Shown here: in pieces, positions 28,019 through 39,639 of the stretch
How positions within the stretch are numbered: position 1 is the first letter of the stretch
Layout: each line of letters starts with the position of its first letter
Assembly: GCF_900573885.1 (NCBI RefSeq)
Contig: NZ_UPSE01000449.1
Location: forward strand, 124,001-188,000
Source of the DNA: Pseudomonas viridiflava
GTDB lineage: Bacteria > Pseudomonadota > Gammaproteobacteria > Pseudomonadales > Pseudomonadaceae
Direction: 5' to 3'
Length of the DNA: 64,000 nt
Translations under genes and position numbers: made by a program
The notes under the pieces: generated by a model
What the model was told of the DNA's origin: nothing
The model's input: the letters and a program-made list of their open reading frames with translations, nothing else
Database searches by the model: none

Positions 28019-29083
28019 ATGCCGCTGTCGCTTCGCCCCTCTCTCGCCCTGATCTCGCTGCTGCTGCTTGGCGCTGTGCAGGCCGCCGATGAACCGGCAG
28101 CAGGCAAAGAAGGCGAGCCTGCCGCCGCAGTCGAGCGCGCGCCGTTGGCCGAGCGCAGCGTCGACGATGCTGCCGCCCTGGCCAAACGCGTTCCCGCGAA
28201 AGAACAGCAAATGCTCACGGCCGGCGACGAGCAGTTTCTGGCGCTGTGGAAGCTGGCGAACGTGGGCGAGGCCAGTGGTGTGGTCATCCTCATTCCCGGC
28301 GACGGCGAAACGGCCGACTGGCCGATGGCAATGGCGCCGCTACGGGAAAAACTGCCGGACGCCGGCTGGCACACCCTGAGCCTGAGCCTGCCCGACCCCC
28401 AAGGCGACGAGCCACCCTTGCGCCCGATAGAGCCTGCACCGCCGGCTGAAGGCGAAAGCAAACCGGCCGAAACCACCGAGCCTGCGCCCGCCACGACTCC
28501 AGAAAACGCCGCCGTACCGGCCGACAACACGCCACCGCCGAGCGGCATCACCGAGGAACAGCGCAGCACCCACGCCACCCGCGTGAGCGCCCGAATCGAA
28601 GCGGCCATCGCCTTTGCTCAGGAGCAAAAAGCCAAAGCCATCGTGCTGCTCGGCCATGGCAGCGGCGGCTATTGGGCGGCGCGTTATCTGGCGGACAACA
28701 AGCCCAAGCAAGTCAGCAATCTGATTCTGATAGCGGCTGAAAAGCCGGTCGGGTTTTCGCCGGTGCTGGAAGACTTGGTGCCGGCGCTGAAACTGGCCAC
28801 GGGAGATTTTTACTACCGCGACCTGGCGCTGGACCGTGACAACGCCAAGCTGCGTTCGCAGGCGAGTAAGCGGCAGAAGCACCCGGCGTATATCCAGGTG
28901 GCAATGGGCGCGTTGCCAGGAGATCGGGCGACGGAGCAGGAGCAGTTGTATCGGCGGGTGAAGGGCTGGCTGAGTCAGCATGTTCAGGCAGGGGCAGTGC
29001 AGCCGGATCGGTCGGCGCCGGCGGGTGCGCCGGAGCCGGATGCGGTGCCGGAGCCGGTTGAGCCGGCTTCGCCGGGGATTTGA
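28019..29083 (+). CDS. DUF3530 family periplasmic alpha/beta-hydrolase-like protein
   Basis: A 354-aa protein starting MPLSLRPSLALISLLLLGAV, a signal peptide with likely cleavage near VQAADE. This start was chosen over upstream in-frame codons because of the signal peptide and the AGGA site. The body shows GVVILIPGDGETADWP, an oxyanion-type strand, and an LLGHGSGGYWAARYL elbow (GHGSG) typical of alpha/beta hydrolases. These features match DUF3530 (PF12048). A Pro/Glu-rich insert lies near residues 135-180 and a Pro/Ala/Glu-rich tail follows residue 325. The substrate is unknown. In P. aeruginosa the equivalent gene also sits beside the AgtSR-type kinase, from memory. Confidence 0.88.
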   Translation: MPLSLRPSLALISLLLLGAVQAADEPAAGKEGEPAAAVERAPLAERSVDDAAALAKRVPAKEQQMLTAGDEQFLALWKLANVGEASGVVILIPGDGETADWPMAMAPLREKLPDAGWHTLSLSLPDPQGDEPPLRPIEPAPPAEGESKPAETTEPAPATTPENAAVPADNTPPPSGITEEQRSTHATRVSARIEAAIAFAQEQKAKAIVLLGHGSGGYWAARYLADNKPKQVSNLILIAAEKPVGFSPVLEDLVPALKLATGDFYYRDLALDRDNAKLRSQASKRQKHPAYIQVAMGALPGDRATEQEQLYRRVKGWLSQHVQAGAVQPDRSAPAGAPEPDAVPEPVEPASPGI

Positions 29084-29161
29084 GGGTTGTTGGGGTTGGG
29101 CTTTGTTTTAGGCTGGGTACGACGGTTGGATTTTGTTGATCTGTAGGCCGCACTTCGGTCC

Positions 29162-29241
29162 GAAATTCTGGATCCCCGCGTTCGCGAGGATGACGGTTTT
29201 TTTTGCAACGAACACCGTCATCCTCGCGAAGGCGGCGGTCC
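29162..29241. repeat. Pair of inverted dispersed repeats (REP-like)
   Basis: 29162-29195 is the exact reverse complement of the 34-bp repeat at 24373-24406. A diverged copy, CGTCATCCTCGCGAAGGCGG..., lies in the opposite sense at 29216-29241. The T8 tract at 29197-29204 after the first copy may help terminate the DUF3530 transcript. The rest of the 29084-29333 spacer shows nothing recognisable. Confidence 0.7.
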
Positions 29242-29333
29242 GACGATTCGGGATCTAGGATGTTGCGTCGGGCGCAGAAAATCGGCGCGCCATCTATCGA
29301 AACCTTCACCAAAAACTGTTCTTCAAATAACCC

Positions 29334-30106
29334 TCACCGAAACCCTCGCTGCTCCTTAACCACCGCATACGCACTGTGCAATTCCCGCGTTTTCTCCGTC
29401 GCCTCACGCACCTTCGCCGGACTCGCGCCCGCGCCTACCAGCTTGTCCGGATGATGGCGACTGAGCAGCCGCCGGTAGGCGTTTTTGATGGTTTGCACAT
29501 CGCTGCCATGGGCCACGTTTAATAGCCGAAGCGCTTGTTCATAGCTGACCACGCTGGTGACGTTGGTGCTTTTGCGCGGCTCGAATTCCGCGCCCAGGGC
29601 CGCCACGGCGTCGCGCCCTATGCCCAACCATTTGCCCCACAGCACAATCAGTTCGCGCTCGGTGCTGGTGGCGCGACCGTCCGCCCAGGCCATGCGCCAG
29701 CAGGCGCGCAGCACTTCTTCGGCGGCGCGCAGTTCGCTACGCAAACGACGCAGCGGCAGGCGCAAGCCGTCCTGGCCGTTCTTGCCACGGGTGAAAGCGT
29801 CGATGGCGCGGCGCTGTTCGCCGTCGCTGAGTTGCAGGCGCTGCATTTCCGCCCGTGCCTGCTGGATGTGCACTTCCAGTACCTGGCCGTCGCTTTTGGC
29901 CAGGCGTCCAAGCAGTACGAAGAGCAAGTCCTGATCCGACACGCCAACCGGCCGTGCGCCTTTGAGCCGGCCGCGCAAGTCGTCCCAGCTCTCAAGGGCC
30001 ATGCGCCGATCCACCACCTGGCCGAGCAAAATGCCCAGCAAGGCGCCTGGAATACTAGCTAGCGCCAGGCCGGCGGTGGCGCCCACGACGGTCGCTGGCC
30101 AGAGCA

Positions 30107-30107
<1 letters not shown>
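29334..30107 (-). CDS. djlA: DjlA-like membrane-anchored DnaJ co-chaperone
   Basis: A 257-aa protein. The start is taken at MLWPATVVGATAG (30107), whose ATG overlaps the murU stop by one base. The open frame further upstream is antisense or overlapping sequence. It has an N-terminal hydrophobic anchor (about 4-28), a central TerB-like helical domain (about 50-180), and a C-terminal J domain (about 195-255) with the essential HPD in YRRLLSRHHPDKL. This order is that of DjlA, a DnaK co-chaperone at the inner membrane. It is last in the amgK-murU-djlA unit. Confidence 0.88.
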
Positions 30108-31800
<1,693 letters not shown>

Positions 31801-31926
31801 TACAAGGGTCTCCGACGGCCCTAGCCGTTGTGCGGGTCATGCTTTATTATCCAGCATCTTTTTCAGCCCATCGAGAGGCGTGCGGTCCTAGCGGGCCGAT
31901 GGCGCGCAGGAAGCCCGGACTACAAG
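31801..31926. promoter_or_regulatory. Divergent promoter region amgK / lptD
   Basis: This 126-bp spacer separates divergent genes. A TATTAT at 31845-31850 could be a -10 for lptD, but no matching -35 is evident. The lptD start has no obvious Shine-Dalgarno. Confidence 0.35.
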
Positions 31927-34644
31927 ATGGCAGTAAAATACCCCGCGTTTCGTAAAAAATTCCCTCTGCTGGTTACCGGCAGCCTATTGGCTTTGCAACC
32001 TGTTGCCACCCAATACGTGGTCGCCGCCGAGCAGTATGACTGCGCGGTGTCGGCTACTGGTGGCTGGGCGTGTTCGCCAAAAGCGAACACCGCCGTGTTG
32101 CCACCACGCCCGGTGCACAGCGCCGGCGCGGTCAGCTCGCTGGCCGGCACCTCGGCCGAGAAGACCAGTACGGTCGCCTCGGGCGAAGCCGTTGCCACCG
32201 AGGCCAAGCCTCAGCTGGTGACCGAGAGCAAAGGCAAAGCCTTGAAGTCTCGCAGTGCTGACTACAGTCACCTCGACTGGGTTCCGCGCGAGAACCTCAC
32301 CGCCGAACAACTGGCAGAAACCGGTCCTTACTGTTCTGGCGCTTACGTTGAGCCGGAACGTCCGGGCATGAACGACAAGACCGCCAAGAAAGATGCGCCG
32401 ACTTACGTCTCTGCCAAAGCCTCGCGCTACGAGCAGGAACAGCAGGTCGCCACCCTGGCCGGTGATGTGGTGATGCGTCAGGGCAGCATGCAGGTGGAGG
32501 CCGACGAGGCCAGCCTGATGCAGGCCGAAAACCGTGGCGAATTGAATGGCAACGTGCGTCTGCGTGACAACGGCGCCTTGGTAGTCGGTGACAGTGCACA
32601 GCTGCAACTCGATACCGGCGAAGCGCAAATCGAAAACGCCGAGTACGTGCTGCACAAAGCCAGCGTCCGCGGCAGCGCGCTGTATGCCAAGCGCCAGGAA
32701 GATTCGATCATCCGCCTCAAGGATGGTACGTACACCCGCTGCGAACCGGGCAGCAATGCCTGGAACCTGAAGGGCAACAACATCACGTTGAACCCGGCGA
32801 CCGGTTTCGGTACCGCCACCAACGTGACCTTGCGGGTCAAAGACATTCCGGTGTTCTACACCCCGTACATCTATTTCCCCATCGACGACCGTCGCCAGTC
32901 CGGCTTCCTGCCGCCGAGCATCGGTTCGTCGAGCGATACCGGCCTGATGCTGGTAACGCCGTACTACTTCAACCTGGCACCGAACTACGACGCCACCTTG
33001 TATCCACGCATCATGACCGAGCGCGGCGTGATGATGGAAGGCGAGTTCCGCTACCTCACCGAAAGCAGCGAAGGCCAGGTCAGCGCGGCGTATCTGGATG
33101 ACGGCGACGACGAGCGCAAGGACGAACCCAAGTACGAAGACCAGCGCTATCTGTACAGCTGGAAAAACCAGACCGGTCTCGATTCGCGCCTGCTGGGCGA
33201 GGTTAACTACACCAAGATCAGCGACCCGTATTACTTCCAGGATCTGGAAACCGATCTGGATGTCTCCAACCAGACCTTCGTAGATCAACAAGGCGCGCTG
33301 ACGTACCGCGGCGACAGCTTCGATGCCAAGCTCAATATGCATGCGTATCAGCTGGCGACCGTTACCGACGTAACGCCTTACGACCGCTTGCCTCAGCTGA
33401 CCTTTGACGGCGTGCTGCCGTTCCAGCCGGGTGGCGTGAACTTCACGTACAACACCGAATTCGTGCGCTTCGACCGTGATCTGGACGAGTACACCTACCT
33501 CACCGAGCAGAGCCCCGACAGCTACCTGCGTGGCCTGACCCGTGCCAATGGCGACCGTATCCATCTGGAGCCAGGCGCGAGCCTGCCGCTGAACTGGAAC
33601 TGGGGCTATATCAAGCCGACGGTCAAGTACCTGTACACCGACTACGACCTGGACCTCGACCAGCGCGGCAAAACCACGCTCGCGCCCGGCCAGGACTTCA
33701 GCAGCAGCCAGGACCGTGGCGTGCCGTTGTATAGCGTCGACAGTGGCCTGTACTTCGACCGCAACACCACATTGTTTGGCAATAACTATCGCCAGACGCT
33801 TGAGCCGCGCCTGTATTACCTGAACGTGCCGTATCGCGACCAGTCGGACATCCCGATTTTCGACACCAGCGAAACGCCGTTCAGCTATGCCTCGCTGTTC
33901 CGTGAAAACCGCTTCTCCAGCAGCGACCGCATTGGCGATGCCAATCAGCTGTCGCTGGGCACCAGCAGCAGCTTTATCGAGCCGAACGGCTTTGAGCGTG
34001 CGCAGGTTGCGATTGGCCAGACGTTCTACTTCGAAGACCGCGAAGTGCAGTTGCCGGGTATTGAAGGTAAAGACGAAGCCTCGGTTTCGCCGTATGCCCT
34101 CACCGGTCAATACCGCATCAACCGCGACTGGCGTGTGAGCTCCGACCTGAACTGGGATCCGGATGCCGGCGAAACCCGTTCGGGCAACGTCATGGCGCAT
34201 TACCAGCCAGAAGCGAACCCGGGCAAGATCATCAACGCCGGCTATCGCTATCGTAACGACGTCAAGCGCTTCAACCCGCAAACCGGGTTGTTCGAGCTGG
34301 GCGGCGACGAGTACAAGATTGATCAGTCCGACTTCTCGGTTATCTGGCCGGTCGTGCCGCAGTGGAGCGCCATCGCTCGCTGGCAGTTCGACTACAACCA
34401 GAGCCGCACGCTGGAAGCCTTCGGCGGTTTCGAATACGACAACTGCTGCTGGAAACTGCGTCTGATCAACCGCTACTGGGTGGAGTACGACGAGTTCGAC
34501 TTGCGACGCGAGTCCAACGGCGACCGCGGCATCTTCCTGCAAATCGTGCTGAAAGGCCTCGGCGGCGTAATCGGCAACAAAGTCGAGAGTTTCCTCGACC
34601 AAGGCATCCAAGGTTATCGTGAACGTGAAGACCAAGCTTATTGA
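31927..34644 (+). CDS. lptD: LPS-assembly outer-membrane protein LptD
   Basis: A 905-aa beta-barrel that, with LptE, inserts lipopolysaccharide into the outer leaflet. The start [15 protein letters not shown] is chosen because it begins the signal peptide known from pseudomonad LptD (cleavage after VVAA). The N-terminal OstA jellyroll (about 150-290) includes [17 protein letters not shown]. The barrel occupies the rest, with the typical [21 protein letters not shown]. Cysteines near the N-terminus (EQYDC, GWAC) and the C-terminal NCCWKL fit the disulfide pattern needed for LptD maturation. It precedes and overlaps surA, the chaperone it depends on. Confidence 0.96.
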   Translation: MAVKYPAFRKKFPLLVTGSLLALQPVATQYVVAAEQYDCAVSATGGWACSPKANTAVLPPRPVHSAGAVSSLAGTSAEKTSTVASGEAVATEAKPQLVTESKGKALKSRSADYSHLDWVPRENLTAEQLAETGPYCSGAYVEPERPGMNDKTAKKDAPTYVSAKASRYEQEQQVATLAGDVVMRQGSMQVEADEASLMQAENRGELNGNVRLRDNGALVVGDSAQLQLDTGEAQIENAEYVLHKASVRGSALYAKRQEDSIIRLKDGTYTRCEPGSNAWNLKGNNITLNPATGFGTATNVTLRVKDIPVFYTPYIYFPIDDRRQSGFLPPSIGSSSDTGLMLVTPYYFNLAPNYDATLYPRIMTERGVMMEGEFRYLTESSEGQVSAAYLDDGDDERKDEPKYEDQRYLYSWKNQTGLDSRLLGEVNYTKISDPYYFQDLETDLDVSNQTFVDQQGALTYRGDSFDAKLNMHAYQLATVTDVTPYDRLPQLTFDGVLPFQPGGVNFTYNTEFVRFDRDLDEYTYLTEQSPDSYLRGLTRANGDRIHLEPGASLPLNWNWGYIKPTVKYLYTDYDLDLDQRGKTTLAPGQDFSSSQDRGVPLYSVDSGLYFDRNTTLFGNNYRQTLEPRLYYLNVPYRDQSDIPIFDTSETPFSYASLFRENRFSSSDRIGDANQLSLGTSSSFIEPNGFERAQVAIGQTFYFEDREVQLPGIEGKDEASVSPYALTGQYRINRDWRVSSDLNWDPDAGETRSGNVMAHYQPEANPGKIINAGYRYRNDVKRFNPQTGLFELGGDEYKIDQSDFSVIWPVVPQWSAIARWQFDYNQSRTLEAFGGFEYDNCCWKLRLINRYWVEYDEFDLRRESNGDRGIFLQIVLKGLGGVIGNKVESFLDQGIQGYREREDQAY

Positions 34645-35917
34645 TTGTCTGCGCCCGCTGTTGCTGGGCGCCATGCTTCTGGGTACCGCGGCGCACGCCG
34701 AAGTGCAGTCCATCAACCGGGTCGTGGCCATCGTCGACAACGACGTGATCATGCAAAGCCAACTGGACGGCCGCCTGCGCGAGGTTCAGCAAACCATCGC
34801 AAAGCGCGGCGCAGCCTTGCCGCCTGAGCACGTACTGAGTCAGCAAGTGCTGGAACGTCTGATCATCGAAAACCTGCAGTTGCAGATTGGCGACCGCTCG
34901 GGCATCCGCATTACCGACGAAGAACTGAACCAGGCCATCGGCACCATCGCGCAGCGTAACAACATGAGCGTCGAGCAGTTCCAGGCCGCGTTGGCTCAGG
35001 ACGGCCTGTCGTTCAACGAAGCCCGCGAGCAGGTGCGTCGCGAGATGATCATCAGCCGTGTGCGTCAACGCCGTGTGGCCGAGCGCATTCAGGTAACGGA
35101 TCAGGAAGTGCAGAACTTCCTCGCCTCCGACCTGGGCAAGATGCAGCTCTCGCAGGAATACCACCTGGCCAACATCCTGATTCCGGTACCGGAAAGCTCC
35201 TCGCCGGAAACCATTCAGGCTGCGGACAAACAAGCCACGTCCATCTACCAGCAGCTCAAGCAAGGTGCAGACTTCGCTCAGCTGGCCATTTCCAGCTCAG
35301 GCAGTGAAACGGCACTGGAAGGCGGCGACATGGGCTGGCGGAAGGCCGCTCAATTGCCGTCTCCGTTCGACAACATGGTCGGCGCGCTGGCCGTGGGCGA
35401 CGTTACCGAGCCAGTGCGTACACCGGGCGGCTTCATCATCATCAAGCTGCTGGAAAAACGCGGCGGCGACAGCCAGATGCGCGACGAAGTGCACGTTCGC
35501 CACATCCTGATCAAGCCGAGCGAAATTCGCACCGAAGCTGAAACCCAGCGTCTGGTCGAGCGTCTGTACGACCGCATCATGGCCGGTGAAGATTTCGGCG
35601 AACTGGCGAAGAGTTTCTCGGAAGATCCGGGCTCGGCGCTCAACGGCGGCGACCTTAACTGGATCGACCCGAGCACGCTGGTGCCGGAATTCCAGCGGGT
35701 AATGGCCAACACCGCCAGCGGCGAAGTGTCCAAGCCGTTCAAGAGCCCTTACGGCTGGCACGTCCTTGAAGTGCTTGGCCGTCGCGCCACGGACAGCAGT
35801 GACGAGTTCCGCAAGCAGCAGGCGCTCAACGCCCTGCGCAACCGTAAGTACGACGAAGAGCTGCAAGCCTGGTTGCGCCAGATTCGCGACGAGGCATACG
35901 TAGAAGTCAAACTGTGA
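34619..35917 (+). CDS. surA: Periplasmic peptidyl-prolyl isomerase/chaperone SurA
   Basis: A 432-aa folding factor for outer-membrane proteins such as LptD. The signal peptide, MNVKTKL through LLGTAAHAE, is followed by the N-terminal chaperone domain (about 25-175). Two parvulin domains follow, the first with [12 protein letters not shown] (about 180-280) and the second with [12 protein letters not shown] (about 290-390). A short C-terminal helix completes the chaperone core. The start used is a GTG overlapping lptD by 26 bp; a second GTG two codons later is also possible. It is translationally coupled with lptD. Confidence 0.94.
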   Translation: MNVKTKLIDCLRPLLLGAMLLGTAAHAEVQSINRVVAIVDNDVIMQSQLDGRLREVQQTIAKRGAALPPEHVLSQQVLERLIIENLQLQIGDRSGIRITDEELNQAIGTIAQRNNMSVEQFQAALAQDGLSFNEAREQVRREMIISRVRQRRVAERIQVTDQEVQNFLASDLGKMQLSQEYHLANILIPVPESSSPETIQAADKQATSIYQQLKQGADFAQLAISSSGSETALEGGDMGWRKAAQLPSPFDNMVGALAVGDVTEPVRTPGGFIIIKLLEKRGGDSQMRDEVHVRHILIKPSEIRTEAETQRLVERLYDRIMAGEDFGELAKSFSEDPGSALNGGDLNWIDPSTLVPEFQRVMANTASGEVSKPFKSPYGWHVLEVLGRRATDSSDEFRKQQALNALRNRKYDEELQAWLRQIRDEAYVEVKL

Positions 35918-36900
35918 CCCTACCGCGCTTCGCCCTTACCCCCGGCGAGCCGGCCGGCATAGGTCCCGACCTGTGCCTGCTGCTTGCCCGGCACGCCCAG
36001 CCTTATCCCCTGATCGCCATCGCCAGCCGCGACCTGCTCACCGAGCGGGCCGCGCAGTTGGGCGTGGCGGTTCAGGCGGTTGCGGTAACGCCAGACGCCT
36101 GGCCCGACGCACCCGCCCCTGCCGGCACACTGTACGTCTGGGATACGCCGCTACGTAGCGCCGTAACCGCCGGCCAGCTCGATTCGCGCAACGCCGCCTA
36201 TGTATTGGAAACCCTGACTCGCGCCGGCACGGGCTGCCTGAACGGCGACTTCGCCGGAATGATTACCGCGCCCGTGCATAAAGGCGTGATCAACGAAGCG
36301 GGCATCGCGTTTTCCGGCCATACCGAGTTTCTTGCCGAGCTGACCCACACCGAACAGGTGGTGATGATGCTCGCCACCCGCGGCCTGCGGGTGGCGTTGG
36401 TGACCACGCACCTGCCGCTCAAGGATGTGGCTGCGGCCATTACCGCCGAGCGCCTGGCGCGGGTGACGCGCATTCTGCACGCCGATCTGGTGAACAAGTT
36501 CGGCATCGCAGCGCCGCGCATTCTGGTGTGCGGCCTCAATCCCCATGCCGGCGAAGGTGGTCACCTGGGCCGCGAAGAAATTGAAATCATCGAACCTGCG
36601 CTGGCGATGCTGCGTGCTGAAGGGTTGAACCTTATCGGCCCGTTGCCGGCCGATACCTTATTCACACCCAAGCACCTGGAGCACTGCGACGCCGTGTTGG
36701 CGATGTACCACGACCAGGGCCTGCCGGTACTGAAGTACAAAGGTTTCGGTGCGGCAGTGAACGTAACCCTGGGCTTGCCGATCATTCGCACCTCGGTTGA
36801 CCACGGCACCGCGCTGGATCTGGCCGGCTCCGGCAAGATCGACACCGGCAGCCTGCAGGTCGCCCTCGAAACGGCCTACCAAATGGCCGAAAGCCGGTAA
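35914..36900 (+). CDS. pdxA: 4-hydroxythreonine-4-phosphate dehydrogenase PdxA
   Basis: A 328-aa NAD-dependent enzyme of pyridoxal phosphate synthesis. It begins with a GTG overlapping the surA stop by 4 bp. Typical segments are [54 protein letters not shown] and [16 protein letters not shown]. The histidines in SGHTE, NPHAGE and MYHDQG act as zinc and substrate ligands in the family. It lies between surA and rsmA, the conserved gammaproteobacterial order. Confidence 0.96.
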   Translation: MTLPRFALTPGEPAGIGPDLCLLLARHAQPYPLIAIASRDLLTERAAQLGVAVQAVAVTPDAWPDAPAPAGTLYVWDTPLRSAVTAGQLDSRNAAYVLETLTRAGTGCLNGDFAGMITAPVHKGVINEAGIAFSGHTEFLAELTHTEQVVMMLATRGLRVALVTTHLPLKDVAAAITAERLARVTRILHADLVNKFGIAAPRILVCGLNPHAGEGGHLGREEIEIIEPALAMLRAEGLNLIGPLPADTLFTPKHLEHCDAVLAMYHDQGLPVLKYKGFGAAVNVTLGLPIIRTSVDHGTALDLAGSGKIDTGSLQVALETAYQMAESR

Positions 36901-36975
36901 GCCGGCCTTTCTTTTGCAGCGAGCTGCGCCTTAACTGGCAGACAGACCGCCCGCCTCAATAGCAGCAGAGCCACT

Positions 36976-37791
36976 ATGACTGAGCATTACCAACACCGCG
37001 CCCGCAAGCGCTTCGGCCAGAACTTTTTGCACGACGCGGGCGTCATCCACCGCATTCTGCGCGCCATCCACGCCCGTCCCGGTGAACGCCTGCTGGAAAT
37101 CGGTCCGGGCCAGGGCGCGCTGACCGAAGGCCTGCTGTCCAGCGGCGGCACGCTGGACGTGGTGGAGCTGGACCTGGACCTGATCCCGATCCTCAAGAGC
37201 AAGTTCGACAGCAACCCCAACTTCAGTTTGCACCAGGGCGACGCGCTGAAGTTCGATTTCACCAGCCTCAACCCGGCGCCCAACAGCCTGCGTGTGGTCG
37301 GCAACCTGCCGTACAACATTTCCACGCCGCTGATTTTTCACCTGCTCGACAACGCCAGCCTGATTCGCGATATGCACTTCATGCTGCAAAAGGAAGTGGT
37401 GGAGCGCCTGGCAGCCACGCCGGGCGGCGGTGACTGGGGCCGGCTGTCGATCATGGTCCAGTACCACTGCGACGTGGAGCATCTGTTCAATGTCGGCTCG
37501 GGCGCGTTCAACCCGGCGCCAAAAGTGGATTCGGCCATCGTTCGCCTGGTGCCGCACGCCACCCTGCCCCATCCGGCAAAAGACCACCGTTTACTCGAGC
37601 GTGTGGTGCGCGAGGCGTTCAACCAGCGCCGCAAAACCCTGCGCAATACGCTTAAAGCCCTGCTTACCAGCGAGGCCATCGAAGCCGCGCAGGTCGACGG
37701 CAGCCTGCGTCCCGAGCAGCTCGACCTGGCCGCCTTTGTGCGACTGGCCGACAAACTGCACGAGCAGACAATTGCCGCGCCTGCGCACTAA
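36976..37791 (+). CDS. rsmA: 16S rRNA (adenine1518/1519-N6,N6)-dimethyltransferase RsmA (KsgA)
   Basis: A 271-aa SAM-dependent enzyme dimethylating the two adenines in the 3' hairpin of 16S rRNA. The N-terminus is [17 protein letters not shown] motif I is [13 protein letters not shown], and the catalytic NLPYNIS is near residue 112. The C-terminal helical domain contains [12 protein letters not shown]. The length is normal. The ATG is weakly preceded by AGAG. It lies 75 bp after pdxA and 37 bp before apaG, probably in one long unit. Confidence 0.97.
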   Translation: MTEHYQHRARKRFGQNFLHDAGVIHRILRAIHARPGERLLEIGPGQGALTEGLLSSGGTLDVVELDLDLIPILKSKFDSNPNFSLHQGDALKFDFTSLNPAPNSLRVVGNLPYNISTPLIFHLLDNASLIRDMHFMLQKEVVERLAATPGGGDWGRLSIMVQYHCDVEHLFNVGSGAFNPAPKVDSAIVRLVPHATLPHPAKDHRLLERVVREAFNQRRKTLRNTLKALLTSEAIEAAQVDGSLRPEQLDLAAFVRLADKLHEQTIAAPAH

Positions 37792-37828
37792 ACTCGTTAT
37801 TCAGCAGTTCGCTAACCGAGCCATTCGT

Positions 37829-38209
37829 ATGTCCGATCCCCGTTATCAGATCGACGTCAGTGTCGTGACCCGCTACCTCCCGGAGCAATCGCAGCCGGAG
37901 CAGAACCGTTTCGCCTTTGCCTACACCGTGACCATCCGCAACAACGGCGAGCTGCCAGCCAAATTGCTCTCCCGTCACTGGCTGATCACCGACGGCGACG
38001 GCCGTGTGCAAGAAGTGCGCGGCCCCGGCGTTATCGGCCAGCAGCCAACCATCGAAGCCGGCGGCAGCCACACCTACAGCAGCGGCACGCTGATGGCCAC
38101 GCGAGTAGGCAACATGCAGGGCAGCTACCAGATGCAGGCCGAGGACGGCAAGCGCTTCGACGCCACCATCGCGCCGTTCCGCCTGGCCGTTCCGGGGGCT
38201 CTGCACTGA
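37829..38209 (+). CDS. apaG: ApaG (DUF525) protein
   Basis: A 126-aa single-domain protein of the ApaG family. The start is [12 protein letters not shown]; the long frame upstream overlaps rsmA and is not coding. Typical segments are [34 protein letters not shown] and [12 protein letters not shown], giving a fibronectin-III-like fold. The function is unsettled, with links to diadenosine metabolism and Co/Mg resistance. Its stop overlaps the apaH ATG by one base. Confidence 0.95.
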   Translation: MSDPRYQIDVSVVTRYLPEQSQPEQNRFAFAYTVTIRNNGELPAKLLSRHWLITDGDGRVQEVRGPGVIGQQPTIEAGGSHTYSSGTLMATRVGNMQGSYQMQAEDGKRFDATIAPFRLAVPGALH

Positions 38210-39033
38210 TGGCGGTGTATGCCGTCGGCGACCTGCAGGGTTGCCTGGACCCGCTGAAATGCCTGCTCGACCGGGTAACCTTCGACCCCGCCACCGACCG
38301 CCTGTGGCTGGTCGGCGACTTAGTCAACCGTGGCCCGCAATCGCTGGAAACCCTGCGTTATCTCTACGCCATGCGCGAGTCGCTGGTGTGCGTGCTGGGC
38401 AACCACGATCTGCATTTGCTTGCCGTGGCGCACAACATTGAGCGCATGAAGAAAGGCGACACCCTGAGCGAGATTCTCGAGGCGCCCGACCGCGCGGAAC
38501 TGCTCGACTGGCTGCGCCAACAAAAACTCGTGCATTACGACGTCGACCGCGACATCGCCATGGTGCACGCCGGCATCCCGCCGCAATGGACGCTCAAGAA
38601 GGCCCTTCGCTGCGCCGCCGAAGTGGAAGAGGCGTTGCGCGACGACACGCGCTTCCTGCCCTTCCTGGACGGCATGTATGGCAACGAACCGGCACGCTGG
38701 GACAGCGACCTCAAGGGCGTGACCCGCCTGCGGGTGATCACCAACTACTTTACCCGCATGCGTTTCTGCAAAGCCGACGGCACCCTCGACCTGAAAAGCA
38801 AAGAGGGCGTGGGCAGCGCGCCGCCGGGGTTCCAGCCCTGGTTCAGCCACAAGCAACGCAAGACGGCCGGGCAGAAAATCATTTTCGGCCATTGGGCAGC
38901 CCTCGAGGGGCGCTGCAACGAACCTGGCGTCACTGCGCTGGACACCGGCTGTGTCTGGGGCAACTCCATGACCCTACTCAACGTCGACAGCGGTGAACGC
39001 CACAGCTGCGACTGCAAGGAGACCCACTCATGA
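38209..39033 (+). CDS. apaH: Symmetrical bis(5'-nucleosyl)-tetraphosphatase ApaH
   Basis: A 274-aa metallophosphatase that splits Ap4A into two ADP and also decaps Np4-capped RNA. Metal-binding motifs are [33 protein letters not shown] and the His in [17 protein letters not shown] provides the later histidine. The length is normal. It is tightly packed between apaG (1-bp overlap) and glpE (4-bp overlap). Confidence 0.96.
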   Translation: MAVYAVGDLQGCLDPLKCLLDRVTFDPATDRLWLVGDLVNRGPQSLETLRYLYAMRESLVCVLGNHDLHLLAVAHNIERMKKGDTLSEILEAPDRAELLDWLRQQKLVHYDVDRDIAMVHAGIPPQWTLKKALRCAAEVEEALRDDTRFLPFLDGMYGNEPARWDSDLKGVTRLRVITNYFTRMRFCKADGTLDLKSKEGVGSAPPGFQPWFSHKQRKTAGQKIIFGHWAALEGRCNEPGVTALDTGCVWGNSMTLLNVDSGERHSCDCKETHS

Positions 39034-39359
39034 GCGATTTCAAACGCATTCCCCCAGAGCAGGCCCAGGCACTTCGCGAACAAGGCGCGGTGGTGGTCGA
39101 CGTTCGCGATCCGCAAAGCTTTGCCATGGGGCACATCAGCGGCTCGCGCCATCTGGATAACCACTCGCTGCACGACTTCATCACCCAGGCCGACCTCGAC
39201 GCGCCGTTGATCGTTTCGTGCTACCACGGCAATTCGAGCCAGAGCGCCGCTGCGTATCTGGTTAGCCAAGGGTTTTCCGAGGTCTACAGCCTCGACGGCG
39301 GCTTTGAACTGTGGCGCGCCACCTTTCCTGGCGAGACGGCGAGCGAGCCCGCCGAATAA
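39030..39359 (+). CDS. glpE: Thiosulfate sulfurtransferase GlpE (single-domain rhodanese)
   Basis: A 109-aa rhodanese that moves sulfane sulfur from thiosulfate to cyanide or thioredoxin. [13 protein letters not shown] is the rhodanese N-terminal signature and [14 protein letters not shown] holds the catalytic cysteine loop. The ATGA overlap with apaH implies co-translation. It is the last gene of the lptD-glpE run. Confidence 0.94.
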   Translation: MSDFKRIPPEQAQALREQGAVVVDVRDPQSFAMGHISGSRHLDNHSLHDFITQADLDAPLIVSCYHGNSSQSAAAYLVSQGFSEVYSLDGGFELWRATFPGETASEPAE

Positions 39360-39639
39360 TTTTTTTCCGACCCGTCTAGCCCGCGCCCCGTCTGGCTTCT
39401 CGCCTTCCTGTAACAAAGACCGACACATCCTTATTGTTTGTCGGTCCTTGACCTCTCCAATTACGAACTATCCTTACCTCAGGCCATCCATACAGGGGAG
39501 AGCCGGCACACCGGCTTCCGGGGCTATCGGCAGCGACCTTTAGGTGTTCTGGGGGAATCTCATTTGCCGACTCGTCGGCAGATTGCCAGCACCCGCTCGA
39601 CCGATCCCGCCCGGCTCGACCATCAAGCGAGGTGACGTC
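39360..39639 (+). promoter_or_regulatory. Leader of the prkA-yeaH-spoVR block, with stem-loop and candidate promoter
   Basis: The 280-bp spacer contains a GACCGACA/TGTCGGTC stem with a 13-nt loop at 39418-39446. It may end the glpE transcript, although no T-run follows. A TTGACC (39448-39453) and TATCCT (39469-39474) 15 bp apart could form a promoter of low certainty. AGGTGA lies 7 nt before the prkA ATG. Confidence 0.35.

Noticed and set aside
27883..28608. N-terminal extension of the AgtS-like kinase
   Set aside because: It lies antisense to the DUF3530 gene, encodes low-complexity residues, and precedes a clear signal peptide and GAGG-backed ATG at 27882.
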